Below are positions 46,986-58,959 of a stretch of 64,000 bases of DNA, piece after piece; position 1 is the stretch's first letter; each line of letters starts with the position of its first letter. The DNA comes from Cyprinodon diabolis. Its lineage: Eukaryota > Chordata > Actinopteri > Cyprinodontiformes > Cyprinodontidae. The notes beneath the pieces are model-generated. The model was not told the origin of the DNA. It was given only the letters and a program-made list of their open reading frames with translations, and did not search any database. The position numbers and the translations under genes are program-made. Location: contig CM060080.1 of assembly GCA_030533445.1 (NCBI GenBank), positions 4,220,052 through 4,284,051 of the forward strand. The letters run 5' to 3'.

Positions 46986-49696
46986 TTGCTAAAAGTGGAA
47001 AGTACACTGTCGTCAGACATGGTCAAAAACAATACTCCAGCTCAAGATATGCATGTCGTAAAACATGACACCTGATAAAAAAGTTTGTCAATTTCTTTAC
47101 ATGTACCAGACATACAAAGGAATTGAAATTACGTTCCTCATTTATCCCACAGTGAAATCAAGGCAAAACAAAGTGACAATAGTGCTGGTAGTGTACCCTC
47201 TATGCTGGAGGGTTTTCTTAGCTTCTTGACAGCTTTGATGGAACGGAGGGGAGAGAGTTCAGTTTCCTCATAGCTTGGTGGATGAAGCTGCTGGAAAGTC
47301 TGGTGGTGCAGGAATGGAGGCTCCAGCAGCTTGAAGAAAACCTCCAGTTTGAACAGATTGTTTCAAAGTTGAAAATGGCTGTTTGTGAATGTAATTTGTT
47401 CTAGTTTTTACTAACTCAGCAGACAGGGTCCCAATATTTGACTAGAAGTTTGGTTAAAGCTCCCAACATCTACACCATCTACTTGTAAGAGTAGCAATAC
47501 CTCCTAAATATAAATAAGACAGAGGTATTATAAAGATTCACATTTTTTTTGTTTCCCATACGCTTCCTTACAATGACTTGCGAAATTAGCTTTTCTGTAT
47601 TTACCGCAGTCACCTTTATAGGCTTCTGATGGATCACTAAAGACCATCCCCGAGTGCTCCTCAAACCCCATCATAATGCCACAAAAAGGCCAAATTGTAG
47701 TCTATCATCAATGCAATAAGTTGAGAGTAAAAACTGGGGACATTTAAAGAAGGAGGTATCTCAGATCTGTCCTGGGAATGGTCCTTTTGCCAAACAGGTA
47801 AGATCCCCATTCAAAATAACCAATATTTATAGCTTCTTTCACCTAGTTGACATTATGCCTAAACCAAAGACAAACAGTTGACAATGCCAGTGGACAACAT
47901 TGGTGTCATTTCAGCTTGTTGCCAGATGGGAGCTGTGGTCTGCAAATTCTCTGGAAGATATTCTTGTAACAAAGCATTGCCACAAAACCATGTTTATATA
48001 CAGTAGTAGCCATTCAAAATTTCCCAACTTTCCTTGGCTGGTCCCCTACAATTCCTTTTTAAACATCTAAAACATTCTGTCATGATTTGTGGACATTAAG
48101 ATGTAAAGAGAAGCGTTATCTCCTGGTCAGACCCTGTAATTCAGTGAAAGCGTGGAGTCAGATTAAAAAAATATGCACAACCAGGAGAAGGTCAGTGGCT
48201 GGAAGTTGGAGGGGATTTTGCTGCCATTCAGTTTCCATTTGCTGGCTTTTGACTAGGAAGGGCCATTTTTAATGGCTGCTGCTTTAGTTGGTACAAAAAT
48301 CAGCATTTAGTAGAACCAAACCAGCTTTTTAGCCTAACCTATTTCCACATGATGCAGTCACTGCTCTAAGCAAGGCTAACAATCACCCACTGATTAAAAA
48401 CCGACTCTTGTCTTTACCTTTTCAGTTAAGGAGACCCATTTCCTGCCACACCCAGTAAACTAGAATTTTACCACCTCCTGTTTGATTTCTTTAACATCTG
48501 TCATGTCTCTGACAAGTTGTTGTGGAAGCTGTTTTTACCCCCGCCGATCGATGTTTTCATACTGCCCCGGTGGCTCTTGCATCACTTATTACCACTTGAA
48601 AAATCACTCTAAAAGAGAGAAAGAGCAAAGGAGGCGGGTGTAGGTAGAGAGAGGGATGGAGGACAGGAAAGGGGAGGGGTGGGGGAGCTGCATCTCTTCA
48701 TCGCAGGATTTTATCTGACTGTTTGGACAGATTGGTAGAATTCAAAATGCAGCAGAGGCCTGTGATGTGGCAATAAAGCGTTTGCCTTTGATCCCGCCTC
48801 ACTTTTTTTTCTCCCCCCTGCACATGTGCACGTCGAAATCAATTAGATCAAGTCGGGAGGATGCAAGGCAGCTGCACATCCATTCTACAAACCTTTGCAT
48901 CACCTTAGTTTACCAACACTCTGGTTATTATTCTCACTGTCAACTCGTTGATAAAAACTCCCGCACTGCCATCACCTGCGTACACAACAAACTTCAAGGT
49001 GTATGAAAGATGAATTGGTACACAAATAGAATATACATCTTAAGAGTCTGAAACACATGCTTACATCCTAGCCGCAGCTGTCAATTACCTACAAAAAAAA
49101 GGTCTTTGATAAGCAAAAATTTAACCCCCCCCATCCCACCTCCCTGCTCTCTTGGAGTGGCTTTTTCAGATGTCATAGCACTTATGAGAAATTTGTGACA
49201 GCATCAACAGCGCCTATTCCCCATTCAGCAGCATTAACTCTGTGCCATGTGTCTAACAAACGGAGGCCATTCTGGAGCCCTTAATGACAAGGCTGCTTCG
49301 CTCCTCTCCTCTCCCCCTCGCTCTTTTCAAATTGCTCTCTAAATGAAGTACAGCTGTGCGGACCAGGTGCTGCCATCCCCCTTTTCAGAAAGAACAGGAA
49401 ATTATGAAATCCCCCAAATCCTTCACAAATGGCGGGCAGGAGGGAAGGTTGGAGAACGGCTGCTCTGCTTGGTCTGCAGAAAAATCGATTTTTTTTTACT
49501 GGCATTCTTTAGAGCTTTCTATCCACCACGCCGACCCTGATCTCATCCCGTACCGAGTTTGGATCTCAGAGCATACAAGCTTGATGTGTTCGGTCAGCCA
49601 AAGCCTAAAAGAAGTCTTGTATTTGTATCCAATGTATCTTATGCATTAAGTTGCACCTTCTACACCTGTGTTTGAGTCTGGAAATCTTTATATTAA
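46986..49696. other. unique DNA, no gene seen, possible conserved non-coding blocks
   Basis: 48540-49020 and 49140-49560 are homopolymer-poor and balanced in composition, which is typical of conserved regulatory DNA in fish gene deserts, but I cannot test conservation. No frame carries a domain. Confidence 0.35.
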
Positions 49697-49872
49697 AGGA
49701 AAAGTTTAGTCATATTCAGAATCCAAACTTCTGATGGTACTGCTGCTGGAGCTCCTTAAAAATGAAATTAGCAAACAGAACAGTAGTGAGAAGTTCGGAA
49801 TCTATTCTTCACCTGCTTTGTGCATCAACTGTCATGGTCGCTAAGTGACGGATGGGTACGTCATTGGATTGC

Positions 49873-50471
49873 TGTTAGGAATCCAATTTGTGTGGCCTGT
49901 TTGTGTGTCCAGGAGGTGTCCTGTCTTTGCTGTCCCTCCCTGCACACCTGCGGCTATTTGAGCAGTGAACTGTCACTACCTTGACGCCAGAGTGTTTGCC
50001 AGGTTTGGGAAGCTTTCCTGTGTTACTGGATTCCTGGACCTTCTCTCCCCTGGTAGGAAAAACCGAGTTATACTGAGCAGGGAAAAACCTCCACATGTTC
50101 CGTTCAAGTACCCATCGGAAATCCGAGTGACAGTCCGCTCCATTACTCCTCCGGGTCCATCGCTTGTCAAACCTGTCCGCCCTCCAACGTGTGCACTATT
50201 CTCTGGATTTACCACACAGACTGGATTCTAAGACTAACAAGGTCCCCCTCAACGTGCGTCCCATTCTTGCATAATCTAGGGCTTTCAAGATTCCCACGGT
50301 CCCTGAACTGACCATTGAACTTCCCTTCTCACTTCCAGTTCCGGGTCACTAGCTCACTGAGTTCCAGATCCAACTCCTGATTTACTCCCTCAATAAACCT
50401 GTTAAACTTTTACCGTGCTCTCTGAGTGGTTTCTCTGTATGTGGGTCAAATTCGTTAAACCGATCATGACA
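49873..50471 (+). mobile_element. solo LTR inserted in the THAP element
   Basis: It runs from TGTTAGGAATCC to GATCATGACA, with ATTGC duplicated at 49868-49872 and 50472-50476. Removing the LTR and one ATTGC restores continuity with the THAP element copy at 23330-23360, which confirms both borders. An AATAAA lies at 50391, followed by a GT-rich stretch, the usual polyadenylation end of an LTR. The 599-bp segment has no coding content. Terminal TG...CA and 5-bp duplication fit Gypsy-type retrotransposons. Confidence 0.8.
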
Positions 50472-50483
50472 ATTGCCAACTTA

Positions 50484-50577
50484 AGGAGAGTGGATTTGCC
50501 ATCGAACTTCTGGCCAGAGAAAAAACACGTAATATGTAGCCAACATTTGGAAGAAGAATGTTTTCAAGATGACTTGG
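50484..50577 (+). pseudogene. THAP domain C-terminal half, copy 2
   Basis: The + frame reads VDLPSNFWPEKKHVICSQH and onward, the second half of the THAP zinc finger with its last Cys and His ligands. It parallels 23352-23457. The first half lies upstream of the LTR and is not recognisable. Confidence 0.65.
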
Positions 50578-50656
50578 ATAATAGCGCGTTGTGACAAACA
50601 CCAGATACAGCACTGGGACTTGATCAACAGCCGATACCGCACCGTGACGTCACAAA

Positions 50657-50670
50657 CCAGTAGGTGGCAG
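50657..50670 (+). promoter_or_regulatory. CTCF-type motif inside THAP element copy 2
   Basis: CCAGTAGGTGGCAG is identical to the site at 23522 in the first copy, in the same position relative to the CRE-containing arm. Confidence 0.5.
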
Positions 50671-50816
50671 TAGTGTTCTTTGACAAACATGGATGCCTCC
50701 AGTAAGGCACATTCAAATTAATTAAAAACACTTATAATTTATTGAAAAGCATGTAATAGTTTCATAGTTAAAGTACTTTCAGAAGTTTGAATTCAGAATA
50801 TGACCGGACTTTTCCT

Positions 50817-51227
50817 CTAAGCTGGTAGAACATCAAACTCAATCGAAACAAAAGAAAAGCAATGCCCAAATTGTTAGGAATGGGGTCCCTCTATTTTTCC
50901 CTCCGTTTTGATGAAGTGGAGGGATTTCTAAAGGGTAGGGAAGTTTATAGGTGTTATCAGCGGTATGCAGAGGGGCTGAAAAGATGGTTTGCCATGTTCT
51001 CTTAAGAAACCGAGACCTATTTCATACTGATGCCATACACATATTCCCCATGTGAGGAATGGGACACCCCTTGTAGGACAGGGCCCAGCTCTTATAGTAA
51101 ATCCTGATTCAGGGCTTTTTGTTAGCTTGATTAAGCCACTGCGATGAGCTCTTTAGCTATTTCTCTGCATTATTTAGAGAAAAAAAAAATTGAATTTCAG
51201 TTCAGTTTGAGAGTACCACCCTTGGGG
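50817..51227. other. unique DNA, no gene seen
   Basis: No coding or repeat border recognised. Confidence 0.4.
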
Positions 51228-51606
51228 CAGTGATTCCCAACCTGGAAGACTCTTACCTCTAGTGGTCCACGAGTGCATTACAAGGGGTACATGAAAATTT
51301 TAATTTCCCAGGTAATAAAATAGGTGTTGAATCTGTTCTGCTTTGTGAGGACTTCATTGAAAAATTAAATAAGCTATTATTAACCAAAAAGTAAGTTATT
51401 GTAAAGCCCCGTCCTACCTTGACGATTTAGCCAGAGTATGCCTGACGTCCCAGAATCTCCTAAAACGCTGGCATTAGCTGAACTTTATGTATTTTTTTTA
51501 TTTTGTCTTCATAACGACTCCAGAATTTATGTCCAATGACTGCCTGACTTATGCATAACACACAGGAGCGTAATGCCTATGAATGTCACAAGACAGTGTC
51601 CTGAGG

Positions 51607-52131
51607 TAGCCTGACGTAGTCCTACTTCAATTCTGTTCAGAATATGAGTCTGATACTGCTCCATAGAGCTGTGATTATGGGGCGTGTTTCGAACGAACCA
51701 GGAAAAAAAATGCCTCTGCACTCAATTGGATAGACCTACAACCAATAACAGCAACGGAGTGTGTGACGTATGTTAAGCAACGCATAGTTGTTGTCAACAA
51801 AAATCAAAGCGTGCAGTTGCACGCCTAGAATAAGAAGATGAGCCTTGATCGCGTTTCTCTGTTCCTCTTTTAAAATTAATTTGCTGTCAATATCTTCTAG
51901 AACAGACCTAATAGCAGAATCTACACACCTCAACTCTCCAGCACAAGCGACGTGGTTGATTACGTTACTGTTGATCATCTGTCCATCATCGTATAAAGCC
52001 CGCCCTGACAATTTGATTGGCCCGTCAGACATTGTGCGAGCATACTCGCGCTACTATTGAGCAATACCAGACTGAACTTCCCGACCTAAAATGTTGTGGG
52101 CGGGACTAAGTTTGGAATGGCACCCAGGCTA
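51607..52131 (-). mobile_element. 'TAGCCT' element with RecQ-like trace, perfect 9-bp duplication
   Basis: TAGCCTGACG opens and the complement of TAGCCTGGGT closes this 525-bp element. GTCCTGAGG is duplicated at 51598-51606 and 52132-52140. The minus strand frame at 52032-51736 includes LKEEQRNAIKAHLL, the same pre-Walker segment as in 1838-2098, but the GKT/S loop is lost. It represents a different subfamily from the copies at 1713 and 61881. Confidence 0.85.
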
Positions 52132-52439
52132 GTCCTGAGGTGCCCAGCCTGCTAAAAAAACGTTTTTTTGATTGCTGTATAAACCTAGCTGCTGTTTACC
52201 GCCTGCCAAAAAAAATTTAAAAAATACCTAGACAGAAAAAAGAAAGAAGGTTTGCAGTCGCAGCAGATTCAGCGTCATGTCTGCTAGGAAATTTGTTGGC
52301 TCTGGATGCAGGGAGGATCCATCACACTCACCTTCTGGCTCACCAATACGCCATTATACAGTAGCTGGACGTTAGAAACACGTTCAGCGCTCGTCTGGAA
52401 CACGTCAGATACGTTGATATGCGTTGGAGAGAAGTTCTT

Positions 52440-52672
52440 GATAAGTTACGCAGAAGTTATGCACAAGTTAATTATAGGTTTTGGATAAGCTAGATGCGAC
52501 GACTTATGAGAAACGTTCATGTCAACGATCAGATAACTTACCTGTAACTTATGCCACACATATGAGCATACACTGGCATACATCGGGAAATTTTCAGTAT
52601 GTCGTATGTTGACATGTGCCAGTGTGCTTCAGCGTGCTCATAACTTATACAAAACATACCCATAACTTATCC
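52440..52672. repeat. cluster of AACTTAT/ATAAGTT words
   Basis: ATAAGTTA, AGTTATG, AACTTAC, AACTTATGC, CATAACTTATAC and CATAACTTATCC occur on both strands within about 230 bases. This is dense, inverted and irregularly spaced, like a set of protein-binding sites or the subterminal region of a transposon. Confidence 0.55.
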
Positions 52673-53155
52673 AACGTATGACAGCATCTTTGCCAGAATT
52701 TCCGTACACTTTCTAAATTGTCATGGTGTGACAGGCGCTTTATATGTTTTAGTCCACCATCAGCTATGTCACACATCAAAACCAAGAAAAAGAACAGACT
52801 GGATGTAGAGAACAGCCTAGTATAAGCCGTTTTATCACACCTGAGCTCATCAAGTTCAGGTGACATGAATCATAAAAACAAAGTAAAACTAATGGAGTCA
52901 GTCTGACCATAATTGTTGTTCAGTATTTTTTCCCACATACTCAAGTTTAAATTGGATCCAAGGAAAATTACAAAGAGGTGCTGCAGTGTTATAAAGGGCT
53001 TTATGATATGATTTTATTTTGTTCCTTACTAATTTCCAGGCAACATATTTATGTTGTTTTTTATTTGAGTTGGATAGAATAAAATTCTCAAGAATGCTCA
53101 AATTAAAAATGTATAACAAAGGGGCACACAAGTCAAAAAAGGCAGGGAACCACTG

Positions 53156-54136
53156 CTTTAGATGATGTTGTTATGGCTGTGAAACGCTTCTGGGCTAAAA
53201 GAGCTAAGAAGAGATGTAGAGGCGTCAGACCGCACAGATAGAGTCTAGTCTGTTACATTTAAAGGGACTCCAGGAGCTGAAAATGAGTAATTTCTCACAA
53301 ATTAATCAAGCCAACGTTTAACAGATATCGGAGCACATCTGGTTATTATAGTCAATATTGCTTTCCCACTTCACCAAGGTTTTACCTTAAAAACACAGTA
53401 CCCAACACAGTTTGTGCAATATAGAGAGCTTTGTGTTTATTTATCTGCATTAGACACCAGAAAGAGCACAACTGCTGAAGTAGGCCTCCTGCTCAGGAGA
53501 CTGTCAACGCACAGCTGTCAATGTCTCCATAAAGCCCCATATCCATAATAGACAAAGCCCTCATCAAGCCTCAGCTTCATCTGTCCTCCCAGATGCCCCA
53601 TCACCGGGGGCAAATCCCATCCAGGACTGAGCGGCGCACCAAGCAGCCAGATGTGAGCTGGCAACATGGCCGTGGGGTCAACACATGGCAAAGGTAGACC
53701 CAATAAATGAATTATACTCTGATTATCATAAATGCGGCATCTGAGAACGCCGCTTGCATTGCCGTCATCGGGAATGGGAATGGGAGGGAGAGACGGCGCA
53801 GCAGCTGCAGTGCCGCCCTTTAAAAACTCATGCAGGGATAGACAAGAGCGTAATGTTAGGCTGGATAAACGAGGCATCGTTTTTCCATCCCGTTAATGTG
53901 AAACTGCAGCACGTAGAACTCGGATATAAGCACAGGATGTCTGGAATTCATTTACATGTTTGAAACTTTTCACAAGAAGAAATTACAGGGTGTAACACGA
54001 AGGAGCCAAAGCATATTTAGGATTCTCTGAATGGTTTCCTGCCATATGCCCTGTATTTGTACATAATTCCACAATGTTCTAGGTCGCTCTCTCAAACATA
54101 TTCTGTTTTGTCACATGCCAAAAAGACCTTTCTCCA

Positions 54137-54137
<1 letters not shown>
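53156..54137. other. unique DNA, no gene seen
   Basis: Open frames on both strands near 53518-53960 carry no domain. Sequence around 53560-53760 is balanced and could be conserved non-coding DNA. Confidence 0.4.

Positions 54138-54171
<34 letters not shown>
54138..54171 (+). repeat. poly(C) tract of 34
   Basis: Thirty-four uninterrupted C residues, followed a few bases later by C7. Long mononucleotide C tracts are rare in vertebrate DNA and can form i-motif (C strand) or G-quadruplex (G strand) structures. The exact length may be affected by sequencing error. Confidence 0.85.
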
Positions 54172-54173
<2 letters not shown>

Positions 54174-55129
54174 AGAACCCCCCCTCCTGCTCCCCGACTC
54201 ATCCCTCCTTTTCTCTAGTTTAACACGTTTGCATGCGGTAGCTGGCTGTCCTGGCTCCCTGTCTTCCCCTTTAAAATGCCATGCCAACTTCAGAGGACCC
54301 AGGTGTATGGGTGCGTTATCAATTCCACTAACAAGCGTGCTTACTGGGATCACAGGACACGTTGTGGCTCGCTTTTAAGTCCCCGTCTGTAGCCAAGGCT
54401 GACCTGAATTGGAGACACGCGGCCCCCCGGTGATAGCAGCCAACCTCTGATGGGCAGTCCCTCTCCCAGACTTGGCCAGCGTTCCGCCTGGGAAGGAGGG
54501 AGGAGGGGGTTGAAGAAACTCTTTGAAATGGTGAGGTTCCATGAAGAATTGAGAAGCAGGACAGAATCAAAGGCTTCTGATATAGAACAAGAATAATAAT
54601 AAAAAAATACCTAATCAAGACGTGAAGGCATGGCAAAAAAAAACACAGAAACAGATCACATATTCAATGTGAACAAAGACAACCTGACATTAAAATAAGA
54701 ATATCTTGATTCTATATTCTTTTTTTACTGTAGACCCCTTTGAATAAAATTGAGTTTTTCACATCTCTGCTAACAAAGTTATTTTTTTAGCCTCATGCAA
54801 ATATTTTCATTTTTAATAAGCTAGCATAAAGAGACATTTTTAGCAAAAATTTAGTTTTTTCCCGACTAAATACAAAATTTGTGAAAGACTAAAAACATCA
54901 AATCTAAAACAGAAGCATTCCCGAAATTTAGAATTAGTGGTTTATAAATTGATAGGGGACAGCGCACCCGTTGCCACACTGTGTTGCCTTTTTTATCAGA
55001 GTAGCCAAAAGGAGACAAACTTGTAATCAACCTTATGCGTTTTACCTGTATCTGAAAACGTGTTGTTGATGGAGATGGATTTATTAGGAAAAAAATGACC
55101 TTCCACTACCTTCCACTCTGTCCTGTAAG
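54172..55129. other. unique DNA, no gene seen
   Basis: No supported gene. A minus-strand frame that begins here continues into the LTR and is therefore not a host exon. Confidence 0.45.
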
Positions 55130-55868
55130 TGTCAGGCTCAGAACAGAAGGATCCAGCATTCATGACAGACAAACAGTTGGATTTCTCAAAACTTTTATAG
55201 AAAACTGAATCTAAGTGAAGAGCATCAACGTCTAAAGCAGGAACATCTGCAGCAAGAGACAAGAAGTCCGTGACCACGTCTTTCTTGAAGTAGATGAGAA
55301 CGGATGTTTGATTCACAAACCTGGTCTTAATTCAGTCCAAGCCCAGAAGATGATCTTGGTTCCAGCCGGTCCGCTGCCAACGTGGTGTGGCGGTCGCGGC
55401 ACAGAGTCCCAGTTGCTGATGTATCGGTGGTCAGAGGAGGCAGGCAGGAGATTAGAACCAAGCAGACAAAGGTTCAAGATAACAGGATAATAGGATGACG
55501 TGATTGGTAGTGAGAGCAGGAGGCAAGAAATCCGGGACGGAGTCGGGTCTTAGTTCCAGGTATGGTACACAAACAGGCGAATATCTGGAAGGAGTCAGAA
55601 GACAGGTCATGCATACAGATCAGATGGGAACAGGCAGGCTCAGAGGCCAAGAGGCAGAACGGGTCAGGATCAGGTAATCAGAATACAGGAAAGCCAGAAT
55701 AAGTTCTCACCCATGGCTCGAAAACAGTCTGGGACTGATGTCTGAAGGTTGGTCAAATAAAGACTAATGCAGGTGGACAAGATAAGCAGGTATGGAGAAC
55801 TGGGCAATTAGCTAAGCAAGTGTTTGAAATGAGTAATCAGACCAGATATCAGTGCCAAGCTCATGACA
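55130..55868 (-). mobile_element. solo LTR with perfect 5-bp duplication
   Basis: TGTCAGGCTCAG opens and CAAGCTCATGACA closes this 739-bp segment. GTAAG is duplicated at 55125-55129 and 55869-55873. The ends are inverted TGTCA/TGACA. It is non-coding and rich in AGGCAGG and TCAGG words. The probable transcription orientation is minus, judged by likeness to other fish Gypsy LTRs. No internal retrotransposon region or second LTR is present. Confidence 0.75.
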
Positions 55869-55899
55869 GTAAGAGACAAGAGATATTAACAAAAAAAAG

Positions 55900-56145
55900 A
55901 ACATTTAAGAACTGTTGCCTTGCAGAAAGAACTCTGGGTTTGATTGCTGGCCCGGGGTCCTTCTGTATGTAGTTTGTAGGTTCTCCCCGTGCATGTGTGG
56001 GTTCTTTCTGGGTACTCCGGCTTCCTCCCACAGTGCAATAACATTGCTCTTGTCCAGCTTTGTATCTTGCCCATAGACAGCTGGGGATAGACACCGGCCC
56101 CACCCTGTCAAGTACTAATTGATAGAAGATGGATGAATGGATATA
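55900..56145 (+). mobile_element. DANA/mermaid-type SINE, 5' truncated
   Basis: GTTGCCTTGCAGAAAGAA, GGGTTTGATTGC (B box), GTTCTCCCCGTGCATGTGTG, GGGTACTCCGGCTTCCTCCC and a final GATGGATGAATGGAT tail match the element at 12586. The A box is missing or decayed. Confidence 0.75.
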
Positions 56146-58215
56146 TTTACATACAGTATGTATATATAGTGTAATTAAATAAAACAAAAATCACATTTTT
56201 TGGTATCATGGAGACCATGGACATCATATAAGAGACTGATTCTGACTAGATCTACGGTTTGTCAAGGATGCTTTTATGAACTGAATGAAAGCAGTTCTTA
56301 TATGCTCAATGTTGAACCTGTATGGTTTTTTTTTTTTGGCTCAAATGCCAAAATACAGAACTGCAAAGGTCCATGTTTGACAGAAAGAAAATAAATGCTT
56401 GTGTTGGAGATGGCACTTTCTCTCAGCTCCTGCTGCTGCTTGTATTGGTGGTGATGACGGCAGCTGAAGGCCATTATGTCCAGGTGGCCTAGAGGATGCA
56501 AGGGCTTTGCTGAGAGCTATACACTCTATACACGCACACACACACACACACACACACGTCCACGCTCAAAAAGCTTCACAGCTGTTAAGGCCTGATGCAT
56601 GTCAATTAGGATGGCAGAGGATGTACAGGGACACATGGACATTCATGCTGCACATGTATAATGCATTACAGGTTGGATGGACTGTACTGATGCGTAGCAG
56701 AGGACTGGGTCTTCAAAAGTGGGGTATTAAAAATATATACATTGTAGAGCCCATTCAAACACCTGAGCTCTGCATTAGCAGGATTTGCCATCAACTGTTA
56801 TGGTTTCCCTTGTGTTTTTAGCACCGTTTCTATTTCTTTTGTTCATTTAAGCAGAAAAGGAATCAACATGCATAGTAGTTTCTATAGTAATAGCTTTCCA
56901 TGTGGAGCTGTGACTGAAACTTAAAGCAAAGAGGGCGGGAAGGAGCATTTAAAGGATGATGTTATGTCGGACATGTTTGGGGTTCAGGCTTTGTTGAGGG
57001 GACGGGTTATGACATCCTTTTTATTTGAAAAAATTATATATTTTGTTCAGAAGAACATTGAAAATGCCATTTGTGAAACATTCAGTTCTAAAAAAACAAC
57101 TATAATTAAAAAGCATTAACTTCTTTACTTTGTATTGTGACCCAAACCAGTATAAAAGAAAGGGGTTTTATTTTTGTTATATTTTCTCATCATAAAAGAT
57201 AAATTACTAAAAAGTACGTCGAAAAAAAATCATAATAAGACAATATGAAAGTGATCCAGGTTAAACAGTGACCAAATCAGCTCTGCTTATGTCTGCATAT
57301 TCAATTCATCTAGATGTATTTCACTAAAATGCATTACACCCCCTCCCAAAATAATATTTCTAAGGTCAACAGAAGTCAGAAGCTTTCTGCGGGAGCTAAG
57401 ACATTATGCTGATTCCTCTTATGAAAATTGCATGTAGAGGGGTGAAGGGTCACAGGAGCTTGATTCCATTTTCATGTTTTGTTTCACGCCAGCCAAGCTG
57501 TGGGTGTCTGTGTGTGAGGCACCACTTGCTATTGGCTCTGACAGCACACACTGTAATTGGCTCGCTAAGGTGTTTCAGTAATCGCCTGAGTGACACCCTC
57601 CCCAGTAAATCTTGACATCGGAGGTGGATGAGGATACGGTGGGTTTCGAGTGCCAAAGGGACTAACCTTGTAGGGAAACCAAATTAAAAGGAAATATGGA
57701 AAGGACCACATTCATTTCATGTATTTACATCATGCTAGTTAAAGACTAGGACTTCCTTCTCCTCCTCTCTGGATAAATAACCTTATAAATATTCACCTTA
57801 TGAGCTGAGGTCATGTTATTCATTTATTCCCGAGTTCAATTTTCCAAGATATTGCTCTGAGGTAACCTTTCCCTGTGTTTTAGCCCATTTTTTGTTCATT
57901 TTCTTTCAAGCTTTACATAATCCTCAAATTTGAGATTGACGTGACTCTAATGTATTTATGTAGAGTAAATGCATTATTTGACAGAAAAATCAAAAGGTGA
58001 TGTTAAACCTAAAAATTAGCATTGCAAACACACAACTTAGACTAGCAAACATAAGAATGATAAAAACACATAACCACAGAAAATCCCTGAAACTGAAAAA
58101 TGCTGTATTAGTCAAATCAACTGCAATATTTTATCACAGAAAATAAAGAACAACACAGTAAAAAACATGCTACAAACATAAAATGTGCTGCACGTGCATA
58201 AAAGGAAACTAACCC
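56146..58215. other. unique DNA with a (CA)n run, no gene seen
   Basis: (CA)n lies at 56535-56557 and T10 near 56327. The block at 57380-57660 is balanced in composition and free of repeats. No coding signal was defended. Confidence 0.45.
56535..56557 (+). repeat. (CA)n microsatellite
   Basis: About eleven CA units. Confidence 0.95.
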
Positions 58216-58477
58216 CAGGGTTTCCGCAGGTCATTAAAAATCACTAGAGGTCATTAAATTATTAGTTTTTAAATTACTGCCTTAGTGGCAGGGAAAAATA
58301 ATAAAATGTGATTATTGTGGCATCGAAAATGCTTTATTTAAAAAAAAATTGTTTATAAATACAATTTCGTTGGATATATAATATTGCGATATATTTGTGC
58401 GGAACTGCTTCCAGTTGATCATAAAGCCATGTGTTTAAAAAAGAAGCTAGGGGCAGAGAAAAAGCTAGAGATTGGGA

Positions 58478-58860
<383 letters not shown>

Positions 58861-58959
58861 TCATGGGTACTTGGTGATGGCATTAAAATTATTTCTAAGA
58901 GCATTAAAAGAGCATTAAAAAGCATTAAATTAGAGTTACTCATTCCTGTATAAACCCTG

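Larger units (their letters stand above)
49697..50816 (+). mobile_element. Kolobok-like THAP element B, copy 2, split by a solo LTR
   Basis: TTAA (49693-49696) is followed by AGGAAAAGTTTAGTCA, close to the left end of the copy at 22893. The right end TGACCGGACTTTTCCT is followed by CTAA, a decayed TTAA. From about 49855 the sequence aligns with copy 1 (GGATGGGTACGTCATTGGATTGC against GGACGGGTTGGTCGTTGGATCGG), is interrupted by the LTR, and continues at 50472. The stretch 49713-49850 is too diverged to align with confidence. Confidence 0.7.
51228..53155. mobile_element. degenerate hAT-like element (ends only), with nested insertion
   Basis: CAGTGATTCCCAACCTGG at 51228 faces the complement of CAGTGGTTCCCTGCC ending at 53155, the end pattern of Charlie-type hATs. 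The flanks do not give a matching 8-bp duplication, so the pairing is tentative. The interior includes the element at 51607-52131 and a segment of repeated AACTTAT words. No hAT transposase domain was recognised. Confidence 0.4.

Noticed and set aside
54996..55316. Minus-strand 106-codon frame that reads like a secreted protein exon
   Set aside because: It crosses the left border of a solo LTR at 55130, which has a perfect 5-bp duplication, so the frame joins host and retroelement DNA and is accidental.
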